A stretch of DNA of 64,000 bases, taken from Cerioporus squamosus. Taxonomy: Eukaryota > Basidiomycota > Agaricomycetes > Polyporales > Polyporaceae. This document shows positions 53,454 through 64,000 of this stretch, piece after piece (within the stretch, counting starts at the first letter, position 1; each line of letters starts with the position of its first letter). The notes beneath the pieces are model-generated. The model searched no databases, was not told the origin of the DNA, and was given only the letters and a program-made list of their open reading frames with translations. Location of the stretch: contig JABYQS010000010.1 in the NCBI GenBank assembly GCA_022592435.1, positions 248,001 through 312,000 of the forward strand. The letters are read 5' to 3'. The position numbers and the translations under genes are program-made.

Positions 53454-54305
53454 CTAAGTCGCAGGTCGCAGCGCACGCAGCCGTGCCGCGAGCTTGTCGT
53501 CCTCCTCAAGGACCTTGTCCTTCGGCATATCAATTGCAGGGGCTTCCCGCGAGGCAAGATCATGCTGCAATTCGATGTTCGCCTCCTCCGCAGTCTGCTT
53601 CATCAGCGCATCTACCTCGTCTTGCGGCGTGGAGACTGCGGTCGTGTTCGACATCGTCTCCTCCATGTAGGATGTCTGGACGTCGAGGTCGGAGAACTGC
53701 GACTCGAACTTCTCCATGACCATGGATATCTAGGGGGCGATATGAGATGGAGAGGAATATAGGCAACGTATGAAATAGAAGGAGCTTTGATGGGATAGTG
53801 GGGACGCACCCGCTCTAGGTTCATGCTCTCCATCGCCTTGTCCATGCCCTTCACTACGGACGCCATGTTCCCGGAGACCTGCCGCATGGTCACGGCCGTC
53901 TCGACCCTGCTCGCCACCGCATCCACCCTGCTCGCCAGACGCAGCAGGTTCAGGGACTCCGTCTTCTTCCGGATCGCGTTCGCGGCGTATATCCGCGCGC
54001 CATCGTTGTTGCCTTGCTGCAATGCCTGCGTCGCCAGTCGGAGCTGCTCAGGACCGAGATTCACGAGTCACGGGCGAGTGGCGTACCTTCTTTAGCTTTG
54101 CCTTCTCTGTGTTCTCATCTTTCTGTGCCTTCTTGGCTTGTCGGCTCAGCGACTTCGCGGTGAACTGCAGGATGTGCGGTTTGGACGTCATAGTCAAGCT
54201 CGGGGAGGTTGGGGGACGAACCTTGAGCTGAAAGAGTGTCTCTGGGGACCATCAGTCAGTCGCAAAGTTGCCTGAGTATCCATGCTCACTCTCGAGGTTG
54301 CTCAT
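53454..54305 (-). CDS. DID2: ESCRT-III accessory protein Did2/Vps46/CHMP1
   Basis: ATG at 54305; exons [32 protein letters not shown] with [26 protein letters not shown] through [10 protein letters not shown], and [20 protein letters not shown] to the stop at 53454-53456; about 204 residues. The alternating positively charged helices of the ESCRT-III core, the [20 protein letters not shown] linker and the C-terminal MIT-interacting motif ([10 protein letters not shown], of the LxxRLxxL type) are all present. Did2 recruits and regulates Vps4 during intralumenal vesicle formation. The first exon is only 16 nt but matches the family N-terminus exactly in phase. It shares a 252-bp divergent promoter with the JmjC gene. 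Confidence 0.95.
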
Positions 54306-54557
54306 AGCGATGATGGAGAGGTGGAAGGAGTCAAGGACGCTTACAGCCTCCGCATCCAATGGGCGTCGTCTGGGGCGATACGCGCTGCGGCGCGATCACG
54401 CTCGAAATGGAAGCTCAGGCGCCCAGTGTAGATAATCTTGGGCGTCTCCTACAGATCCTCTCTCCGCGGCCACGGCGACCACCGTGTGGTTTCTTTCCAA
54501 ACTATCACGGGGTGGTTGGTTGTCATCTCCGGCCAATCCGTCTTCCAGCTGAAAGAA
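54306..54557. promoter_or_regulatory. Bidirectional promoter between DID2 and the JmjC gene
   Basis: Two divergent ATGs lie 252 bp apart, leaving room only for a shared promoter. GC-rich blocks (GATACGCGCTGCGGCGCGATC) are present. No recognised factor site was found. Confidence 0.45.
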
Positions 54558-56074
54558 ATGGATTCGAATCGCTTGACGACATTGAAGCGGCTCTCAGAAG
54601 AGTATCACGGTGCGCTCGAAGCTCGTCGCCTAAGTAGCTACAACCATCATGTTCTGACCTTCCATCGTAGACCTGAATGGAACACAGTATGACGTCCTTG
54701 AAGAAGCACCGACACCGCTCGAGTTCTCTCGCTTAGTGCACATTGCGAGGCCAGTACTTATTAAGGGTATGAGTATATTGCGTTGGGGATAGATATCTCT
54801 CCACTAATGATGTGGTCCAGAGTCTGCCATCCCCGATGTGGACGATCATAGAAAGTGGTCGAAAGGATGGCTCAGCGACAAAATGGGCTACCGGAAGATA
54901 TCTGTCGCTGTTACGCCCAATGGGTCCGCCGTTTCTCTGCGAGTCAGTTTCGTATAGGGTGCTGATTCGCCGAGGCCTTGATCTAGGCGGGCGGATGCAG
55001 TCACCCGCGGTCCTGACAACAAGCTGTACTTTGCGGAACCATATACGGATAATATGACCATGAGGTCATTTCTGGACACCCTCTCTTCAGGTTAGGTGCG
55101 ATGCATATGTCATATCTCATCCCAGGCGTTCGCCAAGTTCAGTTGGCGCATACTATGAGCACTAACGATTCCCGTTCGGACAGGTCAACAAGGCAGTAGT
55201 ACTGTGCACTGTGGAGAAGTGCATTACCTTCAGTCTCAAAACGGAAACATGTTCTCCGCGACCTACTTCGACATGAGCGGAAACGAGGACCCTTCTGAGT
55301 TCGAGCCGCTGCGAGAATTCGTCCCAAGCGAGATCCCGTGGTGCAGCGAAGCTCTAGGTACGCAGGCATCTCAGAATTCTCACCAAATGACCCGTCTGTG
55401 ACGAACGCACTCACGGCGGTGGTAGACAAGTCGCCTGATGCGGTCAACCTTTGGATAGGAGACGAAAATAGTGTAACTAGCATCCACAGCGGTAGGCCCT
55501 TCGATGCCTCTGGTGAAACCGACATCACTGACACGCAGGTTTCCTCGCAGACCCCTATGAGAATATATACACCGTCATTCGGGGATCAAAACACTTCACC
55601 CTCCTCCCACCGACGGAGGGGTGGTGTCTGCAAGGTCAGTGGTACTCCACTTGGCCTGCACTCCCGTCTCACTGAGCCTGAAACTTCCGCCGAAATAGAG
55701 CGGCGATATCCTCATGCGACATACAACCGATCCTCCCTTCCTCAGAAGTAAAACTAATCCCCTCTCCCCCGTCCACGCCCCTAGTACGGTGGTCATCCGT
55801 TGCGGATCCGACCGCGCCCGGCGCGCTGCCTGCCGAGGCGCATCCCATCCACATCACCGTCAAGGCAGGAGAGACCCTCTACTTGCCCGCCGGCTGGTGG
55901 CACTACGTCCGGCAAGAGGGCTTCACGGTGGCCGCGAACTACTGGTACGATATGGAAGGAAGGGGCATGTCGTGGGTGTGGTTGAACTTCTTGCGGGGCA
56001 CCGAGGAGCCGCCGCTAGGAAATGACGAGGAACCGGAGTGCGGCGGGGCGGCGGTCACGGTCGGGTTGAAGTAG
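54558..56074 (+). CDS. JmjC-domain hydroxylase, JMJD7-like
   Basis: ATG at 54558 ([17 protein letters not shown]); about seven introns; stop at 56074. The order follows JMJD7: [20 protein letters not shown], then [20 protein letters not shown] and [27 protein letters not shown], the [20 protein letters not shown] segment with iron-binding His and Asp, [15 protein letters not shown], and [20 protein letters not shown] with the distal His. Human JMJD7 hydroxylates a lysine of the translation GTPases DRG1/2; the fungal role is inferred. Between [19 protein letters not shown] and [16 protein letters not shown] the frame changes by one base beside an AAAA run at 55750-55753. Using an acceptor two bases later would keep the frame open but replaces the family-like PHATY segment. 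So this is probably a one-base error or a recent mutation. Confidence 0.8.
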
Positions 56075-58480
56075 GGTCGTTATCGCGGCAGTGTTTGTTC
56101 TCGACCCGCTGGACTCGTGGTATCACGCCTGTGGGGCAAAGTTCAGCCAGGTGGAGATAAATAGAAGTGTTTGTTCCCTCCAAAGGCTTAGCACAGGAGC
56201 GGTAGGGCTTCTGATATGCTGCGGGGATAATCGCACACTCGTAGGTGGGAGTGTATATCGCTATGTTCTACTTGGTCGGGTCTACAACGCGAGTTAGCAG
56301 GACCTGGATATCTGGAAGTCTGATGGTAGATATAGAGTCTTCTCCCGTGAACGTTTGCGAGAATCAGGATGCCTCTTAGGTCGTCCCTAGTCACTCTCAT
56401 TGACCAGTCAACGTACAGCTCATCTGTCAGGAGGTCGGACGGGCGGCCTCAACGACCATTCTCGCAAATCATCTGCCCTTGCGGTCGTACGCCTGACCCC
56501 TGGCTATGCCAGAAGCTCCCATGGTAGAATGGGACTCCACAATTCGGAGTCAACAAGCTACCGACGCAATGCGACGAAGACAGCTGCGCGCATTGATATC
56601 CCAGATACAGTTCTCACTCAGGCAGTGAGTGTCGAACGCTGCGTGCTCGGGGCGCCGCGGTCGCACGCTCCTCTTCCTGATACCATAATTGAGGCACCCG
56701 GCGGCATGCACACACAAATAGAGTGTGTTGGTATGCGCGTGGGTGCTTTTGCCGTTCCTGACCTGCGACGATCCTAGCTGCATAGGCCAAGGGGTGGCTG
56801 ACTGGCGCAGATGTAGACAGAGTACGGCGATGTTCTGCAGAGAACTGGTAACGGATACAATGCTTAACGCCTGACAGTGGGTCACGGACCTTTCAGGCTT
56901 ATCAGTATCGTTCGATGTTCGTAGGCAGGAAGAAGACACGCGGGTGATGCATTGCTTCTGATCTGTGGATAGATGCCAACTGGGAACGCACTGCTGACTG
57001 TTCGTTTGTGTGTGGATCGTGCGCACCTCGGGCTGCGAGCAGACTAGACTGAGACTTACGTCAGGTCCAGTCACTTGAAGCAACAATGGTAGTGTGAGTC
57101 GTCTGAGGCTTTGTGGCGTCTTACACGATGTTATCCGAGTACGCAACCTGAAAGAGGCGGTCAGTTGAGCATATACGTGCGCCCATGGCATAAGGGAGCA
57201 TGAGAGATACGGGGAGATTCGGAACGCCAGTACGTACATCAATTCTGTCTTAGTTCCATGGCATGCGTGAGGCCAGCTCGGGCGCGGCACGAAGCTACCA
57301 GCGGCGCAGACCTGGGCAGCGTTCTGAGGGGACGGCATAGCACTAGAACCGCGAAGTCAACGTTCTGAAGCCAGAGTTTATTCTGGCGTCGGACTCCCGC
57401 CCCCGCACTAACAACGTCCTATCTCGAAGTATCAGTGTGGGTTGCGATGAGTACCTCCCCAGATTCCCGACCCGCTGCGAAGAGTTGCAGGATCGGTGTG
57501 AGATGGTCGCAGTTCCACGGTGCACCCTTGCAGTGGTACGTACGCACGTTTCGCAAACCTCAGATCCACTTCGTGTTGCGGATCTACAAAAGAATGATGT
57601 TTGTGGATGGTGGCCTCGCACGTTCATCGTTGCTACCGCGCGGGTACCCGGGTGACCGCAGGCGAGAACGCATGCGCAGGAACCTAAAGACATGGTCTGC
57701 TGTCCTGGCAGTGATCGTGCGAAGCAGGGAATCAGGAGAAGAGAAGACGGCTAACGTGACTGCTGCGTCATGCAAAGCCGCTGCCAAATCTGCGAAGGCG
57801 TCCCTCTCAGGACGATTGTAGGTTTGTTCGATGACTTGACACGGCCGCGGTGGATGTTCCTAAAGCCGTAGAACTGTTCGGACGATCCGCAAGGCTGCGC
57901 AGGAGAGCGTGATAATTAAGGCGGAACGACGAAGGAACGAAACATCGAGGTTTGCGAACGGGTTGACTGTTTGGTAGGTGACTCTATCACCGTGGCGTTG
58001 GACGTGTCCCAGGGGTCGGTCGATCAGAAGAAGGATCAGAAAGTTCCTCAGTACATGTCCGCAGCTGGTCTCGAGACCCGAGCCATGAATCCCAGCCCAC
58101 GCAGAAGGCAAGACGAGCAGCGGTGAGGAGGCGGGTGTGGGCAGGGCGTTGGTGGACGACAGCCTAGCGGTGGGCGAGGAGGCGAGGCGGACGCCGCGGG
58201 AGCAGAGAAGGCAGGGGAAATGCCATCAGACGCACCGACTCGGGTAGATAACGCCAGGAAAGGAAGCGGGCGACGCGAAATGCAGAGGAAGAGAGACGCC
58301 CGGGCGCAAGAAGTGGATTTGGCCTCTCGCCGGCATGCTACCAGCTGCCCGGCAGGCTAGTCTTCCTCCAGCCCGACTCCCCTTGCCCCTCTTCCCTTGC
58401 CCTCTTCTCCTCTCCCTATAACCATCTCCTCCCCCCGTCCTCCCCGTTCCACACCCACCCACCCTGCTCCTGACATCCGT
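56075..58480. other. Gene-poor stretch, 2.4 kb
   Basis: No frame above 130 residues on the plus strand has protein-like composition. The 262-residue minus frame at 56550-57338 is Ser/Arg/Cys-rich, lacks motifs and is probably chance. The last 110 bases are pyrimidine-rich with CTATAAC at about 58417-58423, probably the core promoter of the following gene. No RNA or mobile element was recognised. Confidence 0.45.
58371..58480 (+). promoter_or_regulatory. CT-rich core promoter of the CASTOR-like gene
   Basis: A long pyrimidine tract (CCCCTCTTCCCTTGCCC, CTCTTCTCCTCTCCC) with a TATA-like CTATAAC is directly upstream of the ATG at 58481. CT-rich tracts just before the start are typical of highly expressed filamentous-fungal genes. 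Confidence 0.45.
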
Positions 58481-60634
58481 ATGGGCGATACCGACTCTGT
58501 AACCATCTCTCTCCTCCCTGTGTCCCTCTCTCTCGTCCACCTTCCTCGTTCACGCCTCGAGCACTTCACCTCCCATGTGCTGCGCCAGATACTTCAACCA
58601 AACCCTACGTTTCTGAACGTCACCTGTAACGAGATCGAAGTCAGCCTCTTTGCCGAGCACGATACCCTCCAAGAGTTCCACAAGGCTGCACGAAAAGATG
58701 CTCGCAGGCTTCGGCGGAGAGAACGCGAAGCCCGCGCAGATCCCAGCGCTGACTCTCCCCGCCGCACTCGGCAATTGAGGAACAACTGGGAACCCGTCGA
58801 GGTCACCTCGGAGCGGTGGAAGGTGCTCCAGATTGACTCTCATTCTGACCGTCTAGGTGCGCACAGGTGGCCTCCATCAACCTCTGGCTTGATTGACCCA
58901 TACCCCACGCATTGATGTCTTTCAGACACTTCGGGCGCTAGGGTTCATGAGCTATCCGCGCCCTTGGCTGCTGCTGGTATATCTATCCTATACCAGTCCT
59001 CTTACATGTCCGACTTCATCTTCGTGAGTCTCATTTCTCCCTGTTTGTCCTTCTAATTCCTCAGCTGGGCGGTAACACCAGTCGCCGCACTTGCCGTCCG
59101 TGTAAGACGTAAACCGCCTCCGCCGGCCGTGGGGTTCGTGTTTATTCGGAGCTCCTCGCACATAGCGCATAGGCGACGCTTCCGAGCATCACACAGAATG
59201 CGCCCCAAATGCTGAATGTGTTGCTGATCACATACCTCCTCGTCTTACAGGTCAAGGAATGCCGCCTAGCTGAAGTGATGTCTCTTCTGGGCTCTGCAGG
59301 GTTCGACCTATACCTATCGGACCCAACGAACCTTACAGCTCAAGTCTCCGCCTTCACATCACCTGGGCTGTCACCAGCAGGCGACGACGACACTTCCTCG
59401 GTACACCCATTCGAGCTTCACTCCTTCCCAGGTTCGGGACGGAACAGCTTCGACACCGAGGGCGGGATCGTGTTCACCCGGTCTCGCAGCAACACGAATG
59501 GGACGACGAATAGTTCGGGTTCGCGCTCGCGTAGCGGCCTGCCGCAACGCATGACGTCTCCCGACGAAGTCGCCAGCCCAGAACGCGCTTCCGACGTTGA
59601 GGCGAAGAGTTCGTCTCCAACCACGGACGTCCGCCCTCCTTCTGTTCGCTCCATCTCTCACTCGCCATCCGCCTGCGATGTGCGGGTCCTATCGCCAGAC
59701 ATTACGTGTGTCGGGCTATCCGACGACAGCGCGGACATTTGGGGGCTCAAGATCGTCAAGTTGGTCGCCTTCCCAGAACTCGTCATGGGCCCCTCCGGCG
59801 CGCCCGTAGCGGAACGGCATACACGCATACGCAGTCCGTCCCCCGCGTTGTTGCCAGCGTTACCGGAAGACGCGATCCACATCCTCTCCCTTAGCGAGGG
59901 CGAAGCGGGCTGCGGGAGCGATACGACGACTCGGGTCGCGCCCGAGTCGCCTAAGAAGGACCCCACGGAGCGGTTGGGCTCGGAGTCCCCTGTCTCCGAC
60001 GGCGCTGTGGATGCTGATGATTCAAGCGACGACGATAGTCAGTGCGAAGGACGGCCGAGGCTCCCGCACCTCAACACTGCTCAGACGACGAAGCCACATC
60101 CAAGCTTTAGGTCACGCTCTTCGTCTATGTCGTCGTCGAGCGACATCTCGCCCTCACCGCTCGTGCCATTCTTCTCCTTCACACGCACATCAGAGGGGTC
60201 ATCGCTTGCTGCGCCAGTATCCCTTCTTGCCGCGCTGTTTCCTGCGAGCGAGCGGCACATGGTCATGTGCAGTCAGGAGCTGGACGTACTGGACTCTCGC
60301 AACGCTTCACCTGAGCGGTGGGCAGAGGAAGACGAAGGCGCAGTCGAGGACGAGGATGCCGAGGGCGATCTGCCGGAGCCCGAGGGCATGCTCAGATGCT
60401 TGCAGGTCGATCTGCGGAAGTTCGGACTGGGTGAGTCCTATTGGACGTAGTGTGCGTTCGAGAGCGGTATGTTGACCTAGATGCGTAGAGAAACATGGCT
60501 TGGTTAACCGCTTCTCTCGGGCCCTCGAGGAGAACGGGATCAACCATATGTACAGCTCGACGTACAAGACTGCGAACCTCCTCATCGACAAAGCTCACGC
60601 TAGTCGGGCGCAGGCGCTACTGCGCTCCTGTTGA
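58481..60634 (+). CDS. CASTOR/GATS-like ACT-domain protein
   Basis: ATG at 58481 (MGDTDSVTISLLPVSLSLVH); introns at about 58857-58924, 59024-59250 and 60429-60487; stop at 60632-60634. The N-terminal part has LNVTCNEIEVSLFAEHDTL and WKVLQIDSHSDRLDTSGARV. Then comes AAAGISILYQSSYMSDFIFV, a hallmark of GATS/CASTOR proteins, and KECRLAEVMSLLGSAGFDLY. After two long Ser-rich acidic insertions the C-terminal ACT-like module is MLRCLQVDLRKFGLEKHGLV with ALEENGINHMYSSTYKTANL and LIDKAH. Animal CASTOR1 binds arginine and inhibits GATOR2, thereby controlling TORC1. The matching segments suggest a related amino-acid sensing fold, but arginine binding is not shown. The protein is about twice the animal length because of the disordered inserts. 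Confidence 0.8.
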
Positions 60635-63455
60635 TGATTTCCACCGTGACATCCCATCCAAACCTGAGCCTCAATCCGCTGCCATCTTCATCCGTTACGC
60701 CATCTCTACTTCCCCGACTTCTTCTCTGGTTCAGGGAAAAGGCATCCGACTCACTGTCGACGCCAGGTACAATCGCGTGGTACACCCACGACTATCTACA
60801 CAACAGCTCACTGCGCGTCGGCTCACGAATACAACGGCTACACCTCACGTCCCATACGCACTCTACCAAGTCGTCACATGCGAGCATTATGTCTCCCCAC
60901 CGACCAAAACCCGGACCCTCCATCACCATCTCCTACATCCAAGCATATGCTCGTCCATCTCACCTGTTCTCCCTCACCTCGTCTCCGCATCTCACCGCAT
61001 CTGCTTCGCATATATACCCGCCCCTCTCTGCTCTCCTCTCCCATCCTCTCCCATACGCATTTTCCCTGGGACTCTCACCGGGCAAGCCGTTCGGCTTTTC
61101 ATCCGCATCTCACGTACATACTACAGTAGCCCCTTCATCCATTCATCCATTCCTCTTACTCATCAACATCCCCTGTCATACATGTAGTACCGTGTTGTAC
61201 GTGCATCCACCTGCATCTTGTCCCTGAGTCTTGACGCTCGAACGTCGCTGTATCCGTAGTCGCCTCTGCCGCGCACGTCGCGTATATTCTATGCATTGTT
61301 CTTGGGTTCGACTATGTATCTGGCCTGTCATGTCCGTGCGACGGATACTGATGAGTGAAGAGGTCAAATTATCGGCCGCACCGTGTGCGAGGTCGGATGG
61401 GGAATATGTCCTCCTGCTACAGTATTTAGCCAACGTCCCTAAAGCGTGGCGCGGTCAAGCGGACTGCTGTGCCAAGGCGACGAGGACGACGGTGTCCATC
61501 AAGACGAGGCAGGTCGAGAGAGAGCAAGAGAGTGCTCGCATGCGCTTACTTTGGGTAATCTTGACCAGCGCCGTCCTGAGATTGTGAAAGCTTGGATGCC
61601 GACTACGGGTATTGTTATCACCGCACCGCAATTCAACATTGTACTCGTACACCCGAGCACTGCGGCACATACATCGAATTTAGAAAGCTGTAACAGGCCT
61701 AGGCAAAGCACTCCGGGGGACGCTGGGATGCTGCAGCTGTCGCTCTGTCACGGTCATGCACATGTTGCGGCCACAATCACCGCTCGCCAAACGGACGGGT
61801 CGAATCTTGGCTCTCTGTCCGCCTTCACCTTGACCTGGGTCTGTTCGGCATGCGAGGGACGCACGTCGACCGGCGCGATGGGTTTGTCCGGAGGTGCATA
61901 CTTGCACATTGTGGTACATGGGTCGGAGCCCTCTTGACCCTGGTCATGCCCCCCCCCCGCAGCGCAGCCTGCTTTCGACGTGTCATAATGATCACATGAA
62001 TGGCGAAGTCAGATGGGTGCCGTGTGTGGAAGCAAGACGGGCATAGGAAAGACGTCGAGCCTGCGCAAGGCACCGGGATACGACAGGATGAATCAGTTGG
62101 AAGGCGCGAAACGAGTCGTCACGCTCGGTCGATGCAACGGGTGGGGCATCCTGTAAAGTCAGGAACCTGAGACTTGCCGTACGTTCGCCCCCAGGGTGGC
62201 AGACGATGCGAGGGGCGAGAACAATCGAGGAGGTGGTGAAGGTTGTGCTGTGGAGATAGCCATGTGCGTGAGCAGCGATGCCCGCGGACAAGCAACGGCT
62301 TGACGTGACAAGGGACTAGAGTCTGGGCGAGTGGCGGGGTGGGCGAGACGCTTCGAGAGGACGAAGAATCACGACGCGTATAAGCCGGCGTTGTCCCTGT
62401 GTGATGGAGGAGGTGAGACCCCAGGACCTCTTGGCTGCAGATCAGAGCGTTGTCTGGACGGAACGAGGCGTCGAAGCCGAACAGACCGCGCTGGGAGATG
62501 CTGAGGTACAGTATCAGTGAGCACAGGCTAGAGACACACGAGTGTACGATAGACTCGCGGTTGCCAGAACAGCGGGTGTGAACCGACGCGACCTTCGGGC
62601 TGCCTTCAGCGGCTGGAGGGCAGCATTCGAATGTAGGTTGTCGAGCCATGCTTGCTGCGGGGCCGAGGTGAGGATCATCGTGTTGGCTAGGACAACGCGG
62701 GGACAGATGCGCAGTGGCTCAAAGGCTCGAGCGTCCGTGAATGGCTGGTGAAAGTGTAACAGCGGGATCAGCAGAGCGGTGCATGCCGTGCATCTCTATC
62801 TGATCTCCGCGAGACGTTTGGCGAAAGCTTGTATGGACGCAGCTCGTCCTTGCAGAGGAGGACACGTACTGCGCTGCCAGCTGCTGCAGCCCTCGCTACT
62901 CAGACTACTTATCGAACGTACGGACGCGGGCCGGGCTGGACATCGCCGGCATATAAGGTTACGGAGATCACCGAGACGCAGTTAGTTTGAGATTGCTTGA
63001 TATGGCTGGCGAAATTGATTGCGTGCCCGATCGGGGAGGTGATCGAGTGTACGGGCTGAACGCAACTTGCGCAAGTTGGGTGCTGGATGGCTGCACAGTG
63101 CACTCGGGCACCGTGCACGCAGGACGAGGCCGCACGCGCGCGGGGAAGGCAGCTCCGAGTCGGCGGGAGGAGGGCGTGGGGCTCGCTGGTTACGGGGTCC
63201 TGGATCACCGCCTGCAGGGGAGAGGCCGGATTCGGAGACTGTTCGCGACAGCTTCCTTTCCTGCATAGGATGACGCCCTGTTTTCTGCGAGGGCTATTAT
63301 TTGCGATGACAGCTCCGGTTCTCCACCGCGCTGGATTCTTCCCCTGCTCCTTCGCTTTCCCTTCACGGCCCTCGCCTGCCATTCATTTTCTCCCGAATAT
63401 CCGTTCTTTATCCTAGCCCCGTGTCTCGCCTTCTCCTCCTCCCCCGTTCCCCACC
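60635..63455. other. Gene-poor stretch, 2.8 kb
   Basis: Contains pyrimidine-rich low complexity (60900-61190), a run of ten C at 61949-61958, and scattered short frames without motifs on either strand. Nothing supports a protein or structural RNA gene. It is the longest gap in the window and would be the place to look for a non-coding transcript or an old transposon. Confidence 0.45.
63420..63452 (+). promoter_or_regulatory. CT-rich leader before the Kre6-like gene
   Basis: TCTCGCCTTCTCCTCCTCCC followed by CCGTTCCCCACC leads directly into the ATG at 63456, the same style of pyrimidine tract as before the CASTOR-like gene. Confidence 0.4.
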
Positions 63456-64000
63456 ATGGCCCACTCGCCCTCCCTGCGGCCGCCCCTCGACAGCAGCTAC
63501 TCCAGTCGCACCTCCAAGGGCTCCGTCGACTCTTCCCCGTCCTCTCCGAGCTCCCGCTCCGCCTCCCGTCTACTCCAGGACCGGTCATTACAGGGCTTTC
63601 CCCCGATCTCCTACCGCTTCGCTGCATCCTCAAGCAGTCCTTCCCTCTCCGCCGCCTCAGACTCGCCATATCTGGGCCCGAGCCGGCCACTGTCGCTGGG
63701 CGATGGGGTGAGTTGTGCACGCCACAGTCGCGTCCCGGAGTGAGTCCAGCTGAATGCATCGCACGCTCAGTACACGCTTTCGCCAGACCCTCAGAAGTGG
63801 GGAATGCAGATTTCGCCAGAGTACAAGGAAGAGGATGACGATCTGCACAAGCCAGATTCCATGCCAGCCGCAGAGGCAGATCGTAGCGGCGAGATGTTCT
63901 CCTGGCGCGGTGTCACCAATGTTGGGACGCTTCTGGTGCTTGTTGCGGGCATCCTGACCCTCTTGTGAGTGCCTTCCCTTTCTCTCGATATGCGCACGGT
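63456..64000 (+). CDS. KRE6: Kre6/Skn1-type beta-glucan synthesis protein (5' part, cut by window end)
   Basis: ATG at 63456 in CACCATGG context. Exon 1 ends at about 63708 and a GTGAGT...CTCAG intron follows. The second exon reads YTLSPDPQKWGMQISPEYKE, EEDDDLHKP and then GEMFSWRGVTNVGTLLVLVA, the start of the signal anchor, before a GT donor at 63965. The Ser-rich cytosolic tail, the DGYTLSPDP block and the single span directly before a luminal GH16-like domain match the Kre6/Skn1 family needed for beta-1,6-glucan formation in the secretory pathway. The luminal catalytic-like domain lies beyond the window, so its residues cannot be checked. The symbol denotes family, not strict orthology to KRE6 versus SKN1. 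Confidence 0.85.

Noticed and set aside
56550..57338. 262-residue minus-strand frame in the 56-58 kb gap
   Set aside because: No motif, Cys/Ser/Arg-rich shadow-like composition and no intron structure; probably chance.
61949..61958. Run of ten C as a functional element
   Set aside because: An isolated homopolymer, more likely a slippage site or assembly-uncertain tract.
1..64000. CRISPR arrays, bacterial operons, ribosome-binding sites or riboswitches
   Set aside because: The intron-rich gene structure and gene families are those of a fungal nuclear genome. No regularly spaced repeat array is present.

Overview
This is a nuclear window from a filamentous basidiomycete, most likely an Agaricomycete of polypore type. 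Genes are split by many 45-75 nt GT-AG introns, often opening with GTACG or GTGAG. They include lineage-typical families: a FunK1 kinase, an F-box protein, a MATH/BTB protein and a Tnp2-type CACTA transposase. Splice junctions were read by eye from frame continuity and family motifs, so terminal exons of unfamiliar genes are the least certain part.

Layout. Positions 1-2184 hold no recognisable gene. Positions 2185-7045 are the coding core of a CACTA-like DNA transposon: a 246-residue coiled-coil protein on the minus strand, divergent from a 6-exon Tnp2 transposase of about 1053 residues. A small unknown gene follows at 7403-8137. Then come an F-box protein (9485-10636, -), a short-chain dehydrogenase (12072-13694, +) and a Ser/Pro-rich RGRG-box protein (13978-16783, +). 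Next are an M28 peptidase of the glutamate carboxypeptidase II family (17047-20404, -), a frameshifted FunK1 kinase (20972-23276, +), glycogen branching enzyme (24120-26549, -) and a divergent membrane-anchored spermidine-synthase-like protein (26928-29130, +). After these lie a MATH/BTB protein (29402-31854, +) and an HMG-like acidic protein (32145-33005, -).

Positions 33440-38260 carry the most unusual feature. It is a minus-strand tandem array of three related, unrecognised type II membrane proteins. Each has a PPxY-bearing cytosolic tail, one membrane span, a charged coiled coil and a Cys/Trp-rich ectodomain. Two have a perfect acidic dileucine motif. The middle copy has a 66-bp coding minisatellite, and the first copy has an in-frame stop.

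The right half is housekeeping: a 2OG-Fe(II) oxygenase (38796-40161, +), a FIST-domain protein (40834-42415, +), ESCRT-III Vps60/CHMP5 (42677-43617, +) and an aldehyde dehydrogenase (43856-46135, -). It continues with homoserine O-acetyltransferase Met2 (46486-48175, -), a Ser/Arg-rich unknown (49751-52680, +), ESCRT-III Did2/CHMP1 (53454-54305, -) and, divergent from it, a JMJD7-like JmjC hydroxylase (54558-56074, +). A CASTOR/GATS-like ACT-domain protein (58481-60634, +) and the 5' part of a Kre6/Skn1 beta-glucan synthesis gene (63456 to the window end, +) complete the set. Two stretches of more than 2.3 kb (56075-58480 and 60635-63455) show no gene.

Several otherwise conserved genes (SDR, FunK1, spermidine-synthase-like, JmjC) need one-base frame corrections, some beside short homopolymers. 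This pattern suggests residual assembly indels as much as pseudogenes and should be settled before any of these loci is called broken.
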